Part shown: positions 51,001 through 63,500 of the stretch, one piece after another | How positions within the stretch are numbered: position 1 is the first letter of the stretch | Layout of the letters: the number at the start of each line of letters is the position of its first letter | DNA from: Dipylidium caninum | Taxonomy: Eukaryota > Platyhelminthes > Cestoda > Cyclophyllidea > Dipylidiidae | Assembly: GCA_017562135.1 (NCBI GenBank) | Contig: QEYB01001385.1 | Coordinates: forward strand, 62,001 to 126,000 | Reading direction: 5' to 3' | DNA: 64,000 bases | Notes under the pieces: model-generated | Database searches by the model: none | What the model was told of the DNA's origin: nothing | The model's input: only the letters and a program-made list of their open reading frames with translations | Position numbers and translations under genes: made by a program

Positions 51001-51743
51001 TTTTTTGAATACGAAATTTTATTAGCTATTTGGAAATTCTTCACAATTTGGGGTTTCATTCAAGGTCAGTATCTGGGGCGGCTGTTTGGGTAAGCTCGTA
51101 TTTGAAGAGAGCCTCACAAGAAGATAATTGCCACATAATACAAACTGTCCAAACGGTTTTATAATTTTTTTCAAATTCTAGCCTCCCCAATGTCTGTTAT
51201 TTTCCTGCTGAACGCTAGAGGCTGATGATTAAATCTCCCTCGACTCCTCAGAGAGCAAATGTTTGATAGTGTCATTTTTCTCCACAAAATAGCCATTATT
51301 CATATCAGGAGAGGGGGTGTCCAACCCTAGGTACTCAAGCAGACCGTCGGATCATGGAGGCGAGAAATCGTCTAAAGTGAGTGATGAAACAACTACTTCC
51401 AAGGTTGGTAAAATTTTTCGACTTACAATCGCCTAGCAATCTGCGAAAGCTGAGCCAAGTGACACAAAAGCTAAGAAAACGAAAAAACCGGCCCAGGCAA
51501 ATCCGAAGACTAATGACCCTCCGGTAGGTTTACGGAATGGATCCCTTTCCATGAGGTATGCAATAATTCCACACTGTTTAGTTGTATGTTTGGCTGAGTC
51601 GTGTATACAGCTTATAGTGTGTTTTGCCATTTGTATTCTTCGTTTTGCAGGAGCTGGAATCTGCAGTACCCCCTTCCAACGTAGTTTCAGTACCCCCATC
51701 TGATGAAGATTGCGAAATTCAGCTTGGGAAAGACGGTTTGTAG
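45070..51743 (+). CDS. Unrecognised charged, largely helical protein, at least 12 exons
   Basis: I do not recognise the family. Firm exons, all phase-matched: 45789-46093, 46172-46225, 46474-46581, 46662-46835, 47014-47082, 47620-47718, 47798-47968, 48040-48093, 48887-48937. A proposed first exon, 45070-45121 (MRGTISDVSRENWK), has the right phase. The last three exons are 51309-51376, 51437-51523 and 51651-51743 (TAG stop). At least one exon that ends in phase 1 is missing between 48,937 and 51,309; 49,052 onward after a TTTGTTTAG acceptor is a candidate. The N-terminal part (FMLRFHCEDYFRAVISDGEL) looks globular, the middle is helical (QQMFLKRLEVSLTLDYNFLE; LFDLENYRKQIEEDANELLD), and the C-terminus is disordered and rich in K, P, S and D (AKKTKKPAQANPK, VPPSDEDCEIQLGKDGL). 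No signal peptide or membrane span seen. Confidence 0.65.
48938..51308 (+). other. Intron region of the unknown gene
   Basis: About 2.4 kb. One candidate exon starts at about 49,052 (acceptor TTTGTTTAG, frame PTNMENIRLSSVSACLSFPG). ORF 50,011-50,211 has a cysteine cluster but no usable splice borders that I can see. Otherwise nothing. Confidence 0.4.
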
Positions 51744-53180
51744 CTAGTCACCCAACCCTTATCAGTAAAGCGCAAAATGTCTACTATATCATAAAATAGA
51801 ACAATTCTAACATATCCGCGTGAATCATTTTTGTATATTTTAAGCAACTGCATTCGTGGCCGCAGGGTTCAGACATCCTTCCGCCCGATTCAATCAGTTC
51901 AATGTTGAATTATTATTTGCAAATGTTCTCACATCTAAGGGGGTGGGTGACCACCATGGCCCGTGAACAAGATAGCCAACCACGGATAGTAAAAGTCGAG
52001 CACTAAAGAAGTCAAACAAATTAGTGTGGGGAGTAAGGCGTTAGGTGCTATCTTTTCTTCGGGCCTCCCATTAATATTTGCTTTCAGAACAATTTTTAAT
52101 ATTCAGGTCATACCTTTGAACAGAATTTACTTACACAATACATGTTCACGATTATTTAAATTTGCGCGCCCTGTGAAGGTTGAGTGTTTGGAGGAATCCT
52201 TTCCGATAACAGCGCCTTTCACGGTTGCCTGATTACAATTTTTAAAACTGGTGGAATCATGCTTCTTCTTCTGATCTACTCGTAGTGTCATCAAATTTAA
52301 TCTCGTCCGTACGAACAGCTTAGAGAAATACAAATACTATTTGCTTTAATTCAATTTAGTTTAATTAGTGATTCCATGGGCAGATAGCACATAGTTTACA
52401 TGGTTCATCTGCTGTCTATTGGGTGATAGGGGTAGAGAGGGTTTGCACTTCGAGAAGTAAATTTCTGCTATATCCAAGGATGTGTTATAAGAGAAATAAC
52501 ACTCTTCTGCTCCACATCGTCATGACTGCAAATGCAATAGAGTTGGGGACACAATGCCATTAGTGATGTTGAGGTCTTATGTTCCCTTTGATGTATTAAT
52601 TCGATGTTTAAATAAACGACTCGGGTTGATAATAGTGGAAAGGTAACTCGGAGGAAAAATGGAAAAAAATTTATACACCGCAGAAGTGTATATATTATGT
52701 GGTGCTCTATTGTTATGTAAACGTTCAGTTTCAGAGATTCAATATATTACCATAGTAAAATGCCAGGTTCTTTACTTTTCGAGGTCAAAATTTTAGCGGC
52801 AATGAGCACTAGAGAAGGATAAAAAATGTTTCCATGCTGTTGCCTTCAACCTTGAGTTTTGTTTGCTCGAGAATTTGATTCGCCAAAAAGAATGTCTTAT
52901 CGTTCATAGCCCGTGGGTCAGGTTGTACAGTTGGGTCTCGCACAGCTAGGCGGCTGCTTCTTGTTTGGAGTAGCAGTTTACAACATTTAGTTAAACGATC
53001 GTGTTGATACCTTATCTTTGTTATTATAGCTCAAAAATATCTGGAAACTTCTTGATTATTTGTTTAACTCGTGTGGGTAACAGCTGTCTGATTTATTTCA
53101 GAATTTTCCGACAGCAACTCGTTCGGCTATAACGTGTGTAAGGGCAGTGCAATAACATCCTTCACACTTTTTTTTCGAAA
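51744..53180. other. Intergenic, unknown gene to RNF170
   Basis: About 1.4 kb, AT-rich. No supported gene; short ORFs at 52,026-52,333 lie on both strands over the same bases and show no motif. Confidence 0.5.
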
Positions 53181-55314
53181 ATGCAAATTGTCAGCGGTCT
53201 TGAAAATGGCGTTTCTCTTATATTCATTCTGTCTTCAGTCTTCATCATGCTCTTCATTCGCACTGGCATCCGTCGATTACTAGGGCCTTCCGAGTAAATA
53301 ACTCCTTTCGTAACCCTGCCTGACACTTTCAGGCACTCTGTTGGTCGTTAGTAACCTTATCGGGAAGCTGTACATATTTTTATTTGCCATGGTTTTCTTT
53401 TTAGAACACCGCCTATTCATCCTGAAAATGAAGAAACCGTTAATGAAATCCGTCTGTCTCGAATGGCGGAATCCTCCCTACCACCTAACGGTGATTCTGC
53501 TCTACCTGACAATGATTTTGCTTCATATTCCAACGGTGATGATACAGATAACTGTCCAATTTGTCTGGAAGTTCTCAAATTTGCAGTTGAGACTAACTGT
53601 CGACATCGGTTTTGCGGTATCATATCTCATAATTCGAAGTTTCCCCAATTATGTCGCTTTTCTCTCTTACTAAATCCGATTTCACTTCAGGCGACTGTTT
53701 TTACTCTTATTGGCAAAGATTTTCTCCCTTGAATCAACCGAATTGCCCCGTATGTCGAAGCCAGGTATGCACTCTTTAAGCTGAACAATTGTTTAGCTAT
53801 CACTGCGGTGTATAGTATAAGCATTCTAATCAACTCAGTCCATGATTATTGATAAGGAGTATAAATCAAATCCTGGTGATTGGTGTTAGGAACATTTTGT
53901 GGAGTCATAATGATTTCTGCTTTCCCACAAACCCAACTCAGCTGTGCTTTTGCACATTATTATTCTTTTACCGTCCTGGTAACCTCGACTAATTCACTCA
54001 TGGGTGTTTACTCTGCAGAAAATTAGTTGTCTTTTATGCGTTAATGAGGCAGACGTTATACTCGATGGTTGAATGTCTGCAACACAATGTTAAGTTGAGG
54101 AGCCAGCAAAAATGTCATAACGGACGTCGTTATCGATATGCGTTGCCACCCGTGGACATTGAACCGTGGCTATCCTTCAACACTTTTAACTTAATTGCTG
54201 GGAGGTTGGGTCTGCTATATTTATACAAATAATGTTTGCAGTAGTGCGATCCACTGGTGTCTTTCTCTTCCCACTTTGTTACTTTACCACAAGGAGAGAT
54301 TTCACCACAAATTACTACAGGCACCTACTTTGTTAATGATACCATTTACCGTAACTAATAGAATGTCATGACAGCCTTACCGGGCTCAACACTGATTACC
54401 CTTCTCAGTGGCATGTTTTGTAAGCACTTTTTTACACTTAAATGCATCTTAGTTGAGATTCCTGCTGAGGCGTTTCACGTCTACCGAGTTACAAATGGAT
54501 CCTTCACCCGACCGATTTGATGTTGAATCCAGAGTTGCCCTTTTCAATCGTCGTTTCTCGGGGAATTCGGTTTCTGTGAGTAATTTACTGTTACCCAATC
54601 TTTTATTTTCCTTGAACTCCCCTTTATTTAGCAAGCTTTTTTCTCCACAGCTCTGTGTGAATTTAAATGAGATTTCGTTGTCATAACTTTGTAGATGCCT
54701 TTTTTTGTACTCTTAATCCCTTGTAACTTGTAGGCATTATGTGAGGTTCCTATCTCTTTTTCATACAGTATCTTCAAGAAGTCGTCAACTTTGTGCCATT
54801 AACTTTTTAAGATTTAAAAATTATGGTCTTGGTATAGTTCAACCAATAATGTCTTCTACATTATTGTTTTGAGTCCACGTATGTAACAAATGGTAATGAT
54901 AGGCCGAATGAATAAAAACTTACCACTGCGCAACCCTACGAAGTATCTCTAATTACTACGTAATTTCAAAAAATTATTTTGCTAGCGACCTTCAAGCCTA
55001 CTTCTTATCAATTTTTCCAAGTATATTACTTTCTTTTATCCTTATAGTTCATAGATCAACTGCGCGACCTTCCAACTTTGTTACGATACTACTGGCGTGT
55101 AATGTCAAATGAGGAGGCGGGAATTTCTTGCCTTTTGAGACTGCGCCTCATTGTTCTCTCTCTTTTTGTATTCTTCTACGTTGTCTCACCTTTGGACATC
55201 TTCCCCGAGTTGATAGTTGGTGTTTTTGGTCTGCTAGACGACTGTCTTGTTTGTCTTGTATTTCTTATCTATTTATCCGCTTTATTCCGAGGGCATCTGA
55301 TCGGTGAAACTTAG
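53181..55314 (+). CDS. RNF170: RNF170, membrane RING E3 ubiquitin ligase
   Basis: RNF170 is an ER-membrane ligase; in vertebrates it targets activated IP3 receptors. Exons 53181-53293, 53405-53616, 53691-53764, 54019-54054 (end uncertain), 54453-54575 and 55048-55314 total 825 nt (274 aa). An N-terminal span (VSLIFILSSVFIMLFI) is followed by PPIHPENEE, matching the family's IHPEN motif. The RING reads CPICLEVLKF, NCRHRFCGDC and NCPVCRSQ, with zinc ligands intact. Then come NRRFSG and DLPTLLRYYWR, and a C-terminal pair of spans with the DUF1232 signature YVVSPLDIFPE and LDDCLVCLVFLIYLS. Exon 4 must stop before an in-frame TGA at about 54,070; I placed its donor at GAC|GTTATA to keep phase 0, which is weak. 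The first ATG is preceded by a T-rich stretch. Confidence 0.93.
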
Positions 55315-55760
55315 CATCTACTTACATGACTTCCCGTCCTCGTCACTTGCCTTATGCTATGCTTTTATCAATATCATTTATATCGCCGTTATTTAATCTT
55401 TGTTCTTTTACGTGATTTTTGCGCACAGGTGGCATTTATCCATAAACATTACTTGTTGGGGATGAGTGTTGGGTCTTCAATACCCACTTCTTATTTATGG
55501 GCAGACTTCCCTGGTTCCTGGTTGATTGGGATTGTTCTGGAGTAACCATTCCGCCAAAAATATCTGTAGAATTTATAAAAAGACATTGTTGAGGGTGCGA
55601 GGAATTTCGGTACTCAAAAAATGTTAAGACTGACAACTGGATCCTGGGGTTTCTTTTTGCAAACTTCGGTGAGTCCTGCTAGGAGAGTGGGTATTACGTT
55701 CTTAGAGAGATAGTCCCTGGCGTATTCTCTCCTTGGGATAGGCTCCATGACAGCTATATT
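55315..55760. other. Intergenic, tail-to-tail RNF170 / small gene
   Basis: About 450 bp. ORFs on both strands at 55,354-55,636 overlap each other and have no motif. No feature supported. Confidence 0.5.
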
Positions 55761-56325
55761 CTAATTACCATAAACTCTTGGCCTCTTACTGTCAGGGAAG
55801 AAGAATCGAATTTCTTTAATTGCAGTGACTTCGGATTCGCTAGCGTGGAATGGGTTGTTTTTGGTAAAGCCGTTTAATTCGCCCCAAAACCTGCAGGCAT
55901 TGTGTATATAACATTCGTACCTTTGTGCGAGTTTGTTAGATCGGTCTTTTGAAGCCGGGAAGTTCACAATATTTTTCCAAATGTCAGTTATGCCTCTTTT
56001 AACTAGAACCATCACCAAGATTATGTCGCGACTAAGGTCTTCGGCCATTCTACTAAGCTGTTCCTGGTCATACTTGTCCCGATAAAACTCCATGGCTTGG
56101 TCTATGGAAAGTTTAATAAATCTCCGCTATATGAAAAGTCGTAAAAAGGGTTTGGCTTACGTTAGTCACCGTTATACCGTCTTTCATTAGAATGTCTATA
56201 AGAGGCACTTCATTCTTCCATGCGGAGGTCTTGAAAATTGCTAGAGTTCTTTCAAGAATGATTTCTGGGTACGGGTTTTCTTGTATACTCATTTGCCCTT
56301 GCATTTCATCTGATTTCACTAGCAT
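55761..56325 (-). CDS. Small two-exon gene, unknown function (about 162 aa)
   Basis: Exon 1 56178-56325 and exon 2 55761-56101 join in phase 1 (G|AC), using donor GTATAA and acceptor TTTCCATAG, to give 489 nt with a stop. A second donor (AAC|GTAAGC at about 56,160) looks stronger but puts exon 2 out of frame. The predicted protein is soluble, helical and charged (EIILERTLAIFKTSAWKNEV; SRMAEDLSRDIILVMVLVKR; SNKLAQRYECYIHNACRFWG). It has no signal peptide and no motif I recognise. Upstream exons may exist. The family is unknown and it could be lineage-specific. Confidence 0.5.
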
Positions 56326-57599
56326 TCGCTAATCTGCGCAAAGGCCGCTAACCTTGATCGTCATAGAAAGTAAACGTTAAAACACGCGCTCGGTAAGTGT
56401 GTCAGGAAGTAAAATGTGAAGTGTATTGGTAAAAGGGTAATAAATTTTCTATGTTAAATTACTTTAAAATCAATTCTTGATAACACATGAGTATAAAATT
56501 ATAATTTTGCTCTATATTATCTTTTCCACCAGTACACTTCTGGATAGATCTCGAGGACGTACGTATCTTGCCCCTTTATCTCGAAGGCTATGTTTTCCTT
56601 AATTTTGTCACCACTGCATCAAATTTGATACCTTCATTGGTGCGAAAGCATTCCTTAATATAACTGCGTAATATAAGTTCCCTCGAGTTAGTTACAAGAC
56701 TATCTCCCAAATATAACTCCTCAAGCATTTTTCTACTTACGCTTCTAAGAGCCTATTTTAAAACCTAAAACGGACGGTTACGATGTGGTTTCTTTGATAG
56801 ATTGTTTTTGGAATATGATTGGATTTTGAGGATATTATCATCAATATTATTCGCTGGTGTTTTTGTGGTTTATTAAATTCTACCCTAGATGAGACGTCTG
56901 CAGGTCAAATTCCATGTATCTGCTAATGTCTAACATATTATTTTTTTAATATTCCTAATAGTAGAGGAATGAAGATCATTTTGGAAAGTAATTGATATAA
57001 TTTCCTGTTGGGACCGCTTCAGTAACTCTACTTATCTGCTCGTACCATAACCTTAGAAAAATCTATATACTACCATATTAACCGATACAACAACTGGAAG
57101 GATCGAATATCGAGGAAGCCTTGTAAGACGCTACTGTAAGACCACATTGTTTCTTCCGAGTCGTATAATATTTTGGACCTGATCTTTTTATTATGCCCGA
57201 TTGTTAATTTACTATTTACTAGACTCTTTCACCACGATTTTTTCATGCTAGCGAGAATTATATTGGAAGGAAGACTTGTAAGTTGTGGTGCCAAGTGAAC
57301 ACTAGTCCTACTGGAATAATTTAAATGAAGCGTATAAAAGTAAGACGGCTCCTTTAACGGAGAAGGACAATTTAATGCACCTGGAATTACGTTTGTCTCT
57401 GGATGTGGTTTCGGGACAACATGGTTTTGGATTGAATTAACTGTATGCAGTGAACCTTTTCCTGTCTTAAATGAGCAGATATGAAAGTCTGAGCAATCTC
57501 AAACTCCGTAAAATTACGTTGTATACTGATTCGGGCAGGTTTATAGAAAGAAAAGTAAGTTACATTATGAATATATCAGCTGAGATTAAGTCCTCTCTA
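56326..57599. other. Intergenic, small gene to androglobin-like 3' end
   Basis: About 1.3 kb, strongly AT-rich. No ORF with splice borders or motif. It should contain the androglobin-like 3' UTR and the promoter of the small gene. Confidence 0.5.
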
Positions 57600-60500
57600 T
57601 CATTCCCCTTCTCTATGATTTTCAACTGCCAACTTTACGAAATCCCGGATCTCCTTTTTTATACATTCTTCATTGTTGTATTCTAACTTTAGTTCAGTAG
57701 AATGACCTTTATCATCCAACAAATTTTTGCATTCTTCACGCCGGTCGTGCAGTGTAAGCCTTCTAAATTCATCATACTCTTCTGCGTTGATACTTGGAAA
57801 GTGAAATTCGAGTCCTTCCAATTCTTACAAAAAGACAGTAGAGTAATCGATGTGAAATTAAAAGAAGTACCCTTACCTTTACTGGCATCCTCTATTCCAA
57901 CAAAATCCCCTGGTTGAACTGTGACCAAGTAGGCACTTCGTAATTCACTGGCTTTTTCCAGCCTACCACTCGAACGTTCACCAAACCATTCATTTTTGAG
58001 TGCCCTTAGATCCGATGGTGTCATTCCGTAACGTCTCAGGACAACGGATCCCTGAAATACATGTAGTGTAAAAGGATAACGAACACAATATTTACTGGTG
58101 AGCAGCTGATAAATGCAATAATGAGAAGCAAGACTGCCACATTATGCGCCGTTAGATAAGGTAACTGCTGTCTGTTCTGGCCAACATTGGGACGGTTCAC
58201 CGTCCACAGGTAGCAACACGAGGACGTGGAAGTTCCTGTTGGCTCCTCGGCGCGGCATTGTATGCCGCTAACATTTAATCATCGAGTATAACGTCTGCTC
58301 CATTATAAGTGCATAAACAACGCCTAACTAACTTCCTATGGAGTCGAACAAATGCATCTGCGTGAACCAGCCGAGGCCACCAGGCACGTGGGGGAATAAT
58401 TGCGTGTAACAACAAAGCTGAGTTGGGTTCGTAAGAAACAAAAATAAAAATCAATCTATACTAACCGGAATTGTGGAATCAAAGTAGATCCTGCAGATCC
58501 AACTTGGTAGCGTAGATTGCTCCATCATTCCGGCTCTACGAGATGATTTTGGCCTTTTCTTAGCTTTCGAAGGCTCCACCTGACCCGAAATGGTCGATTC
58601 CTCCTCGTAGCCCACTAACATTTAAAATTTCACTTCCGATTAATTATTGACAATAAATTTCGATGCATTTTCTGTCTCTATTTCCTCTCGGTAACTCCTC
58701 TCATAACGGCAGAACCCTTTCTAGTTTTGCAAGTTCTGAGCGGCTGTATTTTCTCCACCCCTGTTTCCATTGTCTTCCACGTCTTTCTCTTTTTTCAACG
58801 TTTCAAACTAAATTGGCTGTCTTGGACACCTTAATTGGATCTATGCTTCGGACGAAACTCTGTAGCCCATTCGTTAAGAGATTTGTCTTTATGACCTTAT
58901 GTAGGACCGATTGGTGAACTTAAACTTCTGAACGGCAGGAAAGTGTGAATCTCTCGTTGATCCATGAGATGCTACTCTGTGTAACCGCTCTGACCCTCAA
59001 AATCTCCCTTCCACAGATGAGGGACGACATTAGACTGGTTTTAACTCAGCATTGTCTCCTTCCGATGGTATGATGGCCGATGGATTGCTGAAGATTCCCT
59101 TGGAATATTATTGTGGATCCTATTGTGAGTCGTGACATCCGAGGCCCTTGGATTCCTTTTCGGGGGATGACGTTTGTCTTCGTCCTGATTATTTATAATC
59201 CTATGCGCCCCAGGGGCTCTAATGAGCACTCGCAGGCTCGTAGGCAGAAGCAAAGCGGATAATTCTTTTTGCCTGGGCTTTAGGTAAACACTCTCACTCC
59301 TAAGCCAAGCCAAAACTTTGTTCGAGGGTACACGAATTTAGTTATTACCTTTCAGCTCGTTTCTTCTTGTCTGTTTAATCTTCGAAATCAAGAGTTTTTC
59401 TTCCTTTGTAAATTCCACTCTGTCAAATTTTGCGTAGGCCTCGAGAATGTAGGTCCACCGGGACTCGCACACTCTCGCAGTGGAGTCAACCTTGACGGGG
59501 AATGATGATTTCTACAGAAGGGTTTTAACAGACGATTTACTGTCGAAAAGTGAAAGAAGATGAATGTTCAAGGCAATGAGGAATCTGGATGAGACTCGAA
59601 CGTCGAGCCTGGAGAAGAGTTATTTGGTATCCAACAAATGCGAGGAAAACTGGTGGATATTTTAATATGGCAGGGCAACGATTTTCCCACTTTGCCACCA
59701 CCATAATCTGTCTGCAGATACGATTAGATGTGTAGACTTTGTACATGGCCTTTGATGCCTGATGTCCCCTCTTCTCGACCGACGGAGTGCGAAATGGACT
59801 GTCGACAGCAGTAAGGGAGCTACTCAAATGTGAACTCAACAGTACCGACCTGAGTCCTCACTACTCTGAGGTCGGTAATAAGTAGCTGGTCTCATAGTTT
59901 GTCCCCTAGAAAAATTATTTTTCTTGGATGAGTTTGCCTCAATGAAGGAGGCATCTCCTTCTACATCGCGGCAGCGTTTCGAATTCTAAATACCAGTAGT
60001 TATTTGGCCAAAATCTCGACTGTAAATAGGAATTTCTACATCTCCTCTGCCTTACCACTTTCTTCCCGTACTCGGATGTTGTGCTGGCAGGAGGCGTTTC
60101 CACGGTCTCTGAGACTTCACTAATTTGTACGTCTTCATCGCACGTCTTTGTGCATTCGGAGTCTATGAGTTTCTTTATATCATCATCCTTTTCGGGACCA
60201 AAAAGCAGAGCAAGCATCACCTGCCAATCTTGCTCCTCCTCCACCTCCTTCTCCGCCTCTCCTGAACGTGCCACCTCGGTTCCATCGCTTGACCGAAGGA
60301 CGAGTCGGACAGGAGTGGCAGGGCTGCTGGTCCTCAACATCACACTCACAACTTGGCGTTCTGTCACCTACAGCATTATCATCGTTATCATCCCACTCAT
60401 CGAATATGTACGAAGTGGTGAAGCTGAAGCATCGACTCTTTTGCCCGTCTCCCAGTCTCGTCTAGCAACCACTTTCTCGTTATCTTCCCATTATAAAAAT

Positions 60501-63500
60501 GGCGACTACCTAGAATTCTGTGTAGTCAACGTCCCCATCACAATGGCACCTGCCACAGGGTTTCGAGTAATTTAGCAAAATACTACTTATTTGCGTTGCG
60601 GGCAAGTTTACCAAGATTTCTCGCCCCTCTCTGTCTCCACATCTCAGTTCCCTGCCGATCGCACTTCCCAGTGGTACTCTTGTTTGCTTTTTTGAACTTA
60701 GAAAATGATTCTTCTAAACACTAACCACTTTAACATTCTGCCGTTTGACAGGGCCTTCAGGGCGTGTCAGCCTCTTCTGTCCCCTCATCTCAAAATTTAA
60801 ATTAACCAATGTGTTTGTCGAAAGTGGGAAAGTACACATTTTCTAGTTAAATGGTACGAATCCCGGTGCGTGCCGCTTAGTTTTGTGATGGTAATTATAG
60901 CAAGCATGAAAAGACTTCGTGTAAGGTGTAGTTGCCAACGGCAGGTGAACGGCCCCACTCACATCGAGGAGCAGTCGGCAGAGCAAACCGTCTTCACGAG
61001 GTTCAAGTACCCCGACGGTCTCCCAGAACGCAAAATGCGAGTGCATTTCAGAAAAGCGTATATCTCGCCAACCCTCCCCAAGACATGTGAATTTCCACCT
61101 GGAGTCGGAGTTGCCAACATCCTTCCGCCAGGACATAGCCTACGAGACCGTAGCCGGACCCATTGGCATCGAGAGTCACGTAGTGTCTTCGTGTTGTGAC
61201 CACCTCCTTGCCTAGAAAATTACATTATTTGGGATGGTTGTAATTAAGTCAACTTGACGACGCACCAGAATCATTGTCGACTATGAGGAGGCGAGGAACG
61301 CCCTGATCACTTTCTAAGTGGACCCGAAGTCGAGTTGGACCGTCGCGGATATGAACAGTTTGGTGGAAAAGCATCCTCAAATACTCCTTCTTGATGTCCA
61401 GTTGAGCGTAATTCGATGCCAGCGTGGATATACCTCCCAAGCATCTATGTAAAGCATCAACGAGACTGCCGGTCTGCAGGCTGCAAGTGAAGAAGTTGGC
61501 ATCGTCGGACATACAGCGACACTTTTGTTGCCGTTGGACGCTTCGAAGAAGATGGCTTTTCTCCACATCCGTCATGGCATTGAGGCGTTGGATTAAGTAC
61601 TTCAAACCATTCACCGTGCGTTGGACATCCGGTGATGCTGTTGTGTCTACAATTCGACGATGTCGTGTTAGACCTTCAATAAATGCTCATAGCTACACAT
61701 TCAGCACTCAATCGCGGTGAAGTTCATGGGAAAAGGGTAGTTTGTTAGACGGAAGGCAAAGAATTACCTACCAACTGCCACAAATAAATACATTTTCAAG
61801 CAAAGGGGATTTTACTTAGTTCACTACCATCAGGTCTGTTTAAAGATTTGTTTAGCTCGACGACAAAATTTGCCATTGCCAACTTCTAACACCGTCCTCT
61901 TCAGAGACAAATCAACCTATAGATGCCTTTTCCTTCATGAAGCCCAAAATTCCACCCGAAGCCATCGTGAGTCTTGTAGGTGAGCTCCAGTGCACTATTC
62001 CCTCTTTCGACGACCGCATTACACCACACGTGATCCCTCTACATTTTCCTCTTTCCTAACTCCACAGTGTAACTATCAACCATGCGGGGATAAGCAAGAA
62101 GACTCTGTGCCTAATTAACTGTCCTGAGGCTGTTGGACAATTTTCGCTCTGTGGTAGCCAGATGAAGGGCGGTGCCATGTGAATATGTGACAGTCAGCGA
62201 GAAGGCACGCACTTAAACGGGTGTACGCGGCTCTGGGACGTGGACACAACATTTCCCACGTAAATGTGTGTGTTAGTCTTCATTGGATTGGCACAACCGG
62301 ATGTGTTGGATAGGATGCCAATTTGTAATTATGAGGTGGAGCAAAGACTCTTTTGGGATGTGAGATTAAGGAAGCTTTCCTGATGTTTAACAGGTGAATA
62401 AAGCCTTCAACATGGTTATGGCTATTGACGTCGGTATTGGGTCGAAAACTATGAAACGGGCTCTGTCAAAAGATCTGCGTACCGTAAATAAAAAAAATAA
62501 AAAGGGGATGTCGCAAGTGCAAGTTCGTATTTTCGTTACTTCCTTCGCAATGCACGTTTGCCGCCTTTTTTAAACCAAATCATCGCTTGCCGCCTAAGCC
62601 GAAATTTTGTCAAAAAAAAACATTCTGACTGACATATGGTGGAATGGCCGAGGAGTGATCAGCCTTCATTCTTGCCTTCCTACGAACAGGGGAAAGCATA
62701 ACAACGGCGGGAGAAAATTAATGTGGTGCATGATAAAGTCATGGAGAAAAAATAGCCGTCACCGCTCAATCGGCCTAATGACAATTCACGGTGGCCACAA
62801 AGAGCTTCAATTACTTTTGACAAATCAAATAACGGTAATTATTTCGATTAAATACGATAGATAGTGTGAATAATTGAGCTTTTGTATTTATTTCTATCCA
62901 TCTTCCCTTTCATTGTTTCCAACCTTATACGCGGCGACAGTGGAATTGTCTTCTCCCTCGATATACGTGGACAAGTGAAAGGTCAAACCGCCAATTATTC
63001 CACATGTTGAAGTGCGTAGGCACTTTTTGAGTAGAATAATTAAGTTGCACTCGAGGATCTTCATTCGGAAAAGGTGTAGGTAACATTAATTTCCTGCCTA
63101 GTTCTTCATATTCTAAACCCCTCTTCTAGTATTCCAAAGACCCACGTCTGAGTGAACATACGAGGTAGGTAAGTTCAAGGGGGACGGCGACTTCCTACCA
63201 TGATTCCTTCCAGTGTAATTCTCAAATAACCCTCTCGAGTTAGCATGATTCTCAAGCTCTGTGATCAGATCTAGGGCCTCTTCCGTATCTCAATCTTTCC
63301 TAGATGGTTATGGATTTCACCAAATAAGTACGTCCACTAAACTCATAAGAAAAAGGTGTTCTCCTCCTTTTTTGTCCCACAAACGACCCTCAGTGCCTTT
63401 GCCATGGATAGAACTGCCATTCATTTTATTAGGTAGCAAGGGAAAGGCGACCAACTTACCTTCGGAGAGTAAAAACTTGCACACTCTCAGGACGCGTCTG

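Noticed and set aside
57600..58051. Cyclic-nucleotide-binding domain (GSVVLRRYG, VQPGDFVGIED resemble such folds)
   Set aside because: Key phosphate-binding residues are absent, and upstream exons in the same frame follow androglobin order, which explains the segment better.
60081..60575. 164-codon plus-strand ORF, serine-rich
   Set aside because: Antisense to two phase-matched exons of the androglobin-like gene; low-complexity composition comes from the opposite strand's acidic codons.
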